NCBI GenBank assembly: GCA_934358675.1
Contig: CAKRKX010000002.1
Location: forward strand, 1 to 64,000
Direction: 5' to 3'
Origin: an uncultured Agathobacter sp.
GTDB taxonomy: Bacteria; Bacillota; Clostridia; Lachnospirales; Lachnospiraceae
Length of the DNA stretch: 64,000 bases
Notes under the pieces: generated by a model
Told to the model about the DNA's origin: nothing
Seen by the model: only the letters and a program-made list of their open reading frames with translations
The model's database searches: none
Shown: one piece after another, positions 61,800-64,000 of the stretch
Layout of the letters: the number at the start of each line of letters is the position of its first letter
How positions within the stretch are numbered: the first letter of the stretch is position 1
Translations under genes and position numbers: made by a program

Positions 61800-62702
61800 A
61801 TGGCAAACAAAGAGTACAAAAGTGATGTGTTCAGCATGCTTCTTCAAGACAAGAATCGTGCGTTGGAAGTGTATAACGCAATCAATGGAACGGACTATGA
61901 CGATCCGGAAATGGTTGAGATGACGACTTTGGACGACAAAAGTTTTTCGCTTACCGTAAGGAATGATGCTTCCTTCATTCTTGATGCGAATTTGAGTCTG
62001 TATGAGCATCAGTCAACCTATTGTCCAAACATGCCGCTGAGAGATTTGCTTTATTTTGCAAGTATTATTCAGAAACGGATCAAGGCGCAGAAGCGTGATA
62101 TTTACGGTGGAAAAATTTTGAAGATTCCGGTTCCGCATTTTGTCGTGTTTTATAATGGCAAGGAGGAGGCTCCGGAGCAGTATGATCTGCGGCTTTCGGA
62201 TGCGTTTGAGCAGGAAACGGAGCATCCGGAGATAGAACTTGTCTGTCATGTTTATAATATCAATAAAGGCAAGAATGCCCAGTTGCTGTCCAAATGCCGG
62301 ACATTGCGCGAATATATGTATTTTGTGGATATGGTGCGGAAAAATAATGAGATCAGTGGAAACCTGGAAGACGCGATCAGGCAGGCAATCGATCACTGTA
62401 TAGAAGAAGATGTGCTCAGGGATTTTCTGGATGAGCACCGGGAGGAGGTAATGCATGTGATGACATTAGATTATACGTTTGAACGAAGATTGGAAATGCA
62501 GCGTGCCGAAGCAATCGAGGATGGCGAGAAGATTGGAAAAGAAATCGGAAAAGAAATTGGAAAAAAAGAAAAATTATCGGAGCTCATTCAAAAAAAGATA
62601 CTGAAAAACAAACCTTTGGATCAGATCGCGGATGAACTGGAAGAATCTCCGGAAACGATTCGCCCACTATACGAAAAAATTAGGCAAGAAATGCAGCAAT
62701 AA
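61800..62702 (+). CDS. Rpn-family PD-(D/E)XK nuclease / putative transposase
   Basis: A 300-residue protein of the recombination-promoting nuclease (Rpn) group in its common Clostridia form. The conserved F-I-L-D-A-N...L-Y-E-H-Q-S-T and C-P-N-M-P-L-R-D-L-L-Y-F block (about 60-88) carries the D and E-x-Q residues. K-I-P-V-P-H-F-V-V-F-Y-N-G is the next strand. The C-terminus has a G-K-E-I repeat and a helical tail. AAGGAGG precedes ATG 61800. A strong internal ribosome binding site at 62440-62448 suggests a second, short product. Direct XRE repeats flank it. Confidence 0.88.
   Translation: MANKEYKSDVFSMLLQDKNRALEVYNAINGTDYDDPEMVEMTTLDDKSFSLTVRNDASFILDANLSLYEHQSTYCPNMPLRDLLYFASIIQKRIKAQKRDIYGGKILKIPVPHFVVFYNGKEEAPEQYDLRLSDAFEQETEHPEIELVCHVYNINKGKNAQLLSKCRTLREYMYFVDMVRKNNEISGNLEDAIRQAIDHCIEEDVLRDFLDEHREEVMHVMTLDYTFERRLEMQRAEAIEDGEKIGKEIGKEIGKKEKLSELIQKKILKNKPLDQIADELEESPETIRPLYEKIRQEMQQ
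62436..62702 (+). other. Possible internal translation unit (short C-terminal Rpn product)
   Basis: Inside the Rpn gene, GGGAGGAGG (62440-62448) is followed by in-frame ATG 62451, GTG 62457 (8 bases after AGGAGG) and ATG 62460 (11 bases after). Initiation at 62460 would give 80 residues, starting M-T-L-D-Y-T-F-E-R-R and containing the G-K-E-I repeat and C-terminal helices. E. coli Rpn genes are known to encode such intragenic C-terminal antitoxins (RpnS); applying that here is inference. Confidence 0.5.
62523..62570 (+). repeat. 12-bp tandem repeat in the Rpn gene (G-K-E-I)
   Basis: GGAAAAGAAATC and GGAAAAGAAATT (62535-62558) are flanked by partial units. They encode repeated G-K-E-I. The unit keeps frame, so copy changes would lengthen or shorten the helix; the A-runs within could also slip. 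Confidence 0.75.
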
Positions 62703-62706
62703 CGCC

Positions 62707-62738
62707 AAAGGAGTGTGGAATATCCATACTCCTTTTTT
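62707..62738. terminator. Terminator between Rpn and XRE genes
   Basis: AAAGGAGTGTGGA pairs with TCCATACTCCTTT (one mismatch), followed by TTTT. It lies between convergent genes and abuts the second XRE repeat copy. Confidence 0.8.
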
Positions 62739-63378
62739 AGATTTGCAACAAGTCCTCTGTTTTACAACCCAATACACGCGCAAATTTTACAACATCAATG
62801 ACTTTCGTGTGGTTGATGTCGCGCTGGCGCTGCTCAAAAAGCTGGATCTGGCGCAACGGAACACCGGATAAATCGGATAGTTCGCGTTGAGATAATCCGG
62901 CTGATTTACGGAGGCGTTTGAGGTTGGTTTCTTTGTAGTAATTGTCCCATAATTCGTTCATGGTATCGATAAAGTGGGTAATATCCATCTCGTGATAGAT
63001 GCTATACATGGAAACAATTTGTTTTAGAGAGACTGCTTTATGAATCTTGATAAAAGTCCGGCAGGTGTACCACTGATAATATGCCAATGCCCAGCCTGCC
63101 CAATATTCCGGTGATTTATCGAGATACATTTCATCTTCAACGGAAAGAGGCTTCATTCCTGCGTCGGCAATCACTTCTCTTACTAATTCACATCCGGTTT
63201 TTCCGGCAATGTAAGTTGGATTCCCGTTTTGAAATTGGGTAGATACGGAAGACACCGTGAAAAGTTCGAAATATTCATCGATATCCATATCACATGTATT
63301 GACGGCAAAATCAAGCATATCTCCAAGAATGCGTTGGGCATATGGAACATAATCAGACAAATAAGCGCGCATCTCCAT
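62737..63378 (-). CDS. XRE HTH protein with N-terminal extension, candidate antitoxin
   Basis: A 213-residue protein. The N-terminal ~145 residues are a helical domain of a type often paired with DUF3990 (Y-L-D-K-S-P-E-Y-W-A-G-W-A-L-A-Y-Y-Q-W). The C-terminal HTH (about 150-212) contains L-S-Q-R-E-L-S-D-L-S-G-V-P-L-R-Q-I-Q-L-F-E. GGGAGG lies nine bases before ATG 63378, and the start overlaps the DUF3990 stop by 26 bases, so the two are co-translated. By layout it could be the antitoxin or regulator of the DUF3990 protein (inference). Its 3' end is duplicated at 61371-61557. Confidence 0.78.
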   Translation of the reverse strand: MEMRAYLSDYVPYAQRILGDMLDFAVNTCDMDIDEYFELFTVSSVSTQFQNGNPTYIAGKTGCELVREVIADAGMKPLSVEDEMYLDKSPEYWAGWALAYYQWYTCRTFIKIHKAVSLKQIVSMYSIYHEMDITHFIDTMNELWDNYYKETNLKRLRKSAGLSQRELSDLSGVPLRQIQLFEQRQRDINHTKVIDVVKFARVLGCKTEDLLQI

Positions 63379-64000
63379 TTTTAATTGCCTCCCTCATAAT
63401 ATCCAACATAAATAAATCATTTACATTCGCAGTCACTTTTTTGCTTTTGCGGTATTCTTTGCGGGCTTCACGCTCGCGCTCACTTTTCTTGGCGTAATAT
63501 TCTTCTGCATCGGCAGATTCATAACCGACGAATTTAAGTTGTTCAAATGCTTTTTCACTTTTCAGAACAATCTGCTCTCCCAATTTTCCAAGCCGCATAG
63601 CTTCGGAAAGCTTTTGAAGGGAGATGAGACCTGAAACAAAATCCTGGGCAAAGGAAAAGTAAGAATCGTCTGCGCGATAACCGATGATGACATCGTATCC
63701 GGAAATATCAAGCAGAAAATGTTCTTTGATGTATTTCTTTGCTTCCTCAGCGATACTGCCGTTTTGCCAATAGGTTCGATTGTCTGCGAGAATCGCAAGC
63801 CAGTTTAGAATGTTGTATTCTTTGGTGTTTAGATTCAGACATTTCAGGTCTGACATGTCCAGTTCATAGATATTGGCGTAGCCGTTTGTTTGTTTTCCGC
63901 ATGCCCATTCTTTGGCTAATTCAATATTTTCGGTGCAATAAAAACCCCGCCCGTAATCATTGTGCAGAGAGCCTTTTCCGAACTGAGGCTTTTCAATTAA
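63353..64000 (-). CDS. DUF3990 protein (ADP-ribosyltransferase-like), N-terminus beyond window
   Basis: The frame is open to the right edge. Near the edge it reads F-G-K-G-S-L-H-N-D-Y-G-R-G-F-Y-C-T-E-N, then E-L-A-K-E-W-A, the hallmark of DUF3990, a family I associate with the ADP-ribosyltransferase fold. The C-terminus (F-V-G-Y-E-S-A-D-A-E-E-Y-Y-A) is followed by a charged tail. An internal ATG at 63856 is not the start, because the conserved core lies upstream of it. Overlap with the XRE gene supports a two-gene module. Toxin activity is inference. Confidence 0.8.
   Translation of the reverse strand, partial: LIEKPQFGKGSLHNDYGRGFYCTENIELAKEWACGKQTNGYANIYELDMSDLKCLNLNTKEYNILNWLAILADNRTYWQNGSIAEEAKKYIKEHFLLDISGYDVIIGYRADDSYFSFAQDFVSGLISLQKLSEAMRLGKLGEQIVLKSEKAFEQLKFVGYESADAEEYYAKKSEREREARKEYRKSKKVTANVNDLFMLDIMREAIKNGDARLFV

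Noticed and set aside
63353-63856. A complete 167-residue protein starting at ATG 63856
   Set aside because: The frame is open to the window edge and the conserved DUF3990 core lies upstream of that ATG, so it is an internal Met of a longer gene.
1-64000. CRISPR arrays, tRNA or rRNA genes, complete insertion sequences
   Set aside because: No regularly spaced repeats, cloverleaf-like sequences, rRNA segments or intact transposase with terminal repeats were seen; the Rpn gene is annotated in some databases as a transposase but has no insertion-sequence ends here.

Overview
The window looks like a chromosomal segment of a spore-forming, flagellated, butyrate-producing Lachnospiraceae bacterium (Roseburia / Agathobacter / Butyrivibrio type). 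This rests on content: dipicolinate synthase subunits (sporulation), flagellar rod/hook genes behind an mreB-type gene with a sigma-28-like promoter, a thl-hbd-bcd-etfB-etfA cluster without crt, many zinc-ribbon and DUF membrane proteins, and consensus SigA promoters (TTGACA-N17-TATAAT) with AGGAGG ribosome binding sites. The genus is inference; no rRNA or tRNA gene was seen.

Layout. 1-3.9 kb: end of the ribosomal superoperon, with the ECF energising module (ecfA1 partial, ecfA2, ecfT), truA, then rplM-rpsI behind a strong promoter and a structured leader. 4-10 kb: an XRE regulator, a HAD phosphatase, a D,D-carboxypeptidase, an aldo/keto reductase, an HD-GYP protein and an RsmF-like rRNA methyltransferase. 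10-17 kb: a TPM-domain protein overlapping a zinc-ribbon membrane protein, an unassigned polytopic protein, a PHP phosphatase overlapping a MATE pump, a 58-residue Cys-rich protein and a YfcE-like phosphodiesterase. 17-25 kb: aspartokinase followed by dpaA-dpaB, an asparagine synthetase with Ser in place of the catalytic Cys, a TSCPD protein and SecA. 25-35 kb: an NhaC-type antiporter, a C39-like peptidase, a DUF11 protein, a polysaccharide deacetylase, uvrB and uvrA. 35-42.6 kb: mreB, two FlgF/FlgG-like genes and a rod-binding protein, two small membrane proteins, recD2 and a GNAT protein. 42.8-47.1 kb: carAB. A ~330-bp near-perfect palindrome fills the next gap. 47.6-50.8 kb: a lipid operon (flippase-like, CDP-alcohol phosphatidyltransferase, phosphatidylserine decarboxylase, PAP2). 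50.8-52.1 kb: a catalytically degenerate HD-GYP paralogue. 52.3-57.9 kb: the butyryl-CoA genes, with a hairpin in each of the first three gaps.

58-64 kb is more AT-rich and looks accessory. It starts with an ECF-type sigma factor, a DUF4367 anti-sigma-like membrane protein and three exported proteins. A bipartite motif (TGTCCCTTTTTG, then YGTTWTAT at the same distance) stands before both the sigma gene and the first exported gene, suggesting a self-contained regulon. Next is an Rpn-family nuclease gene with a strong internal Shine-Dalgarno site placed to make a separate C-terminal product, as in Rpn proteins with an intragenic antitoxin. It is flanked by a truncated and an intact copy of the 3' end of an XRE gene. 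The intact XRE gene overlaps a DUF3990 gene that runs off the right edge, forming a possible toxin-antitoxin pair. These two islands are the best candidates for undescribed biology here.
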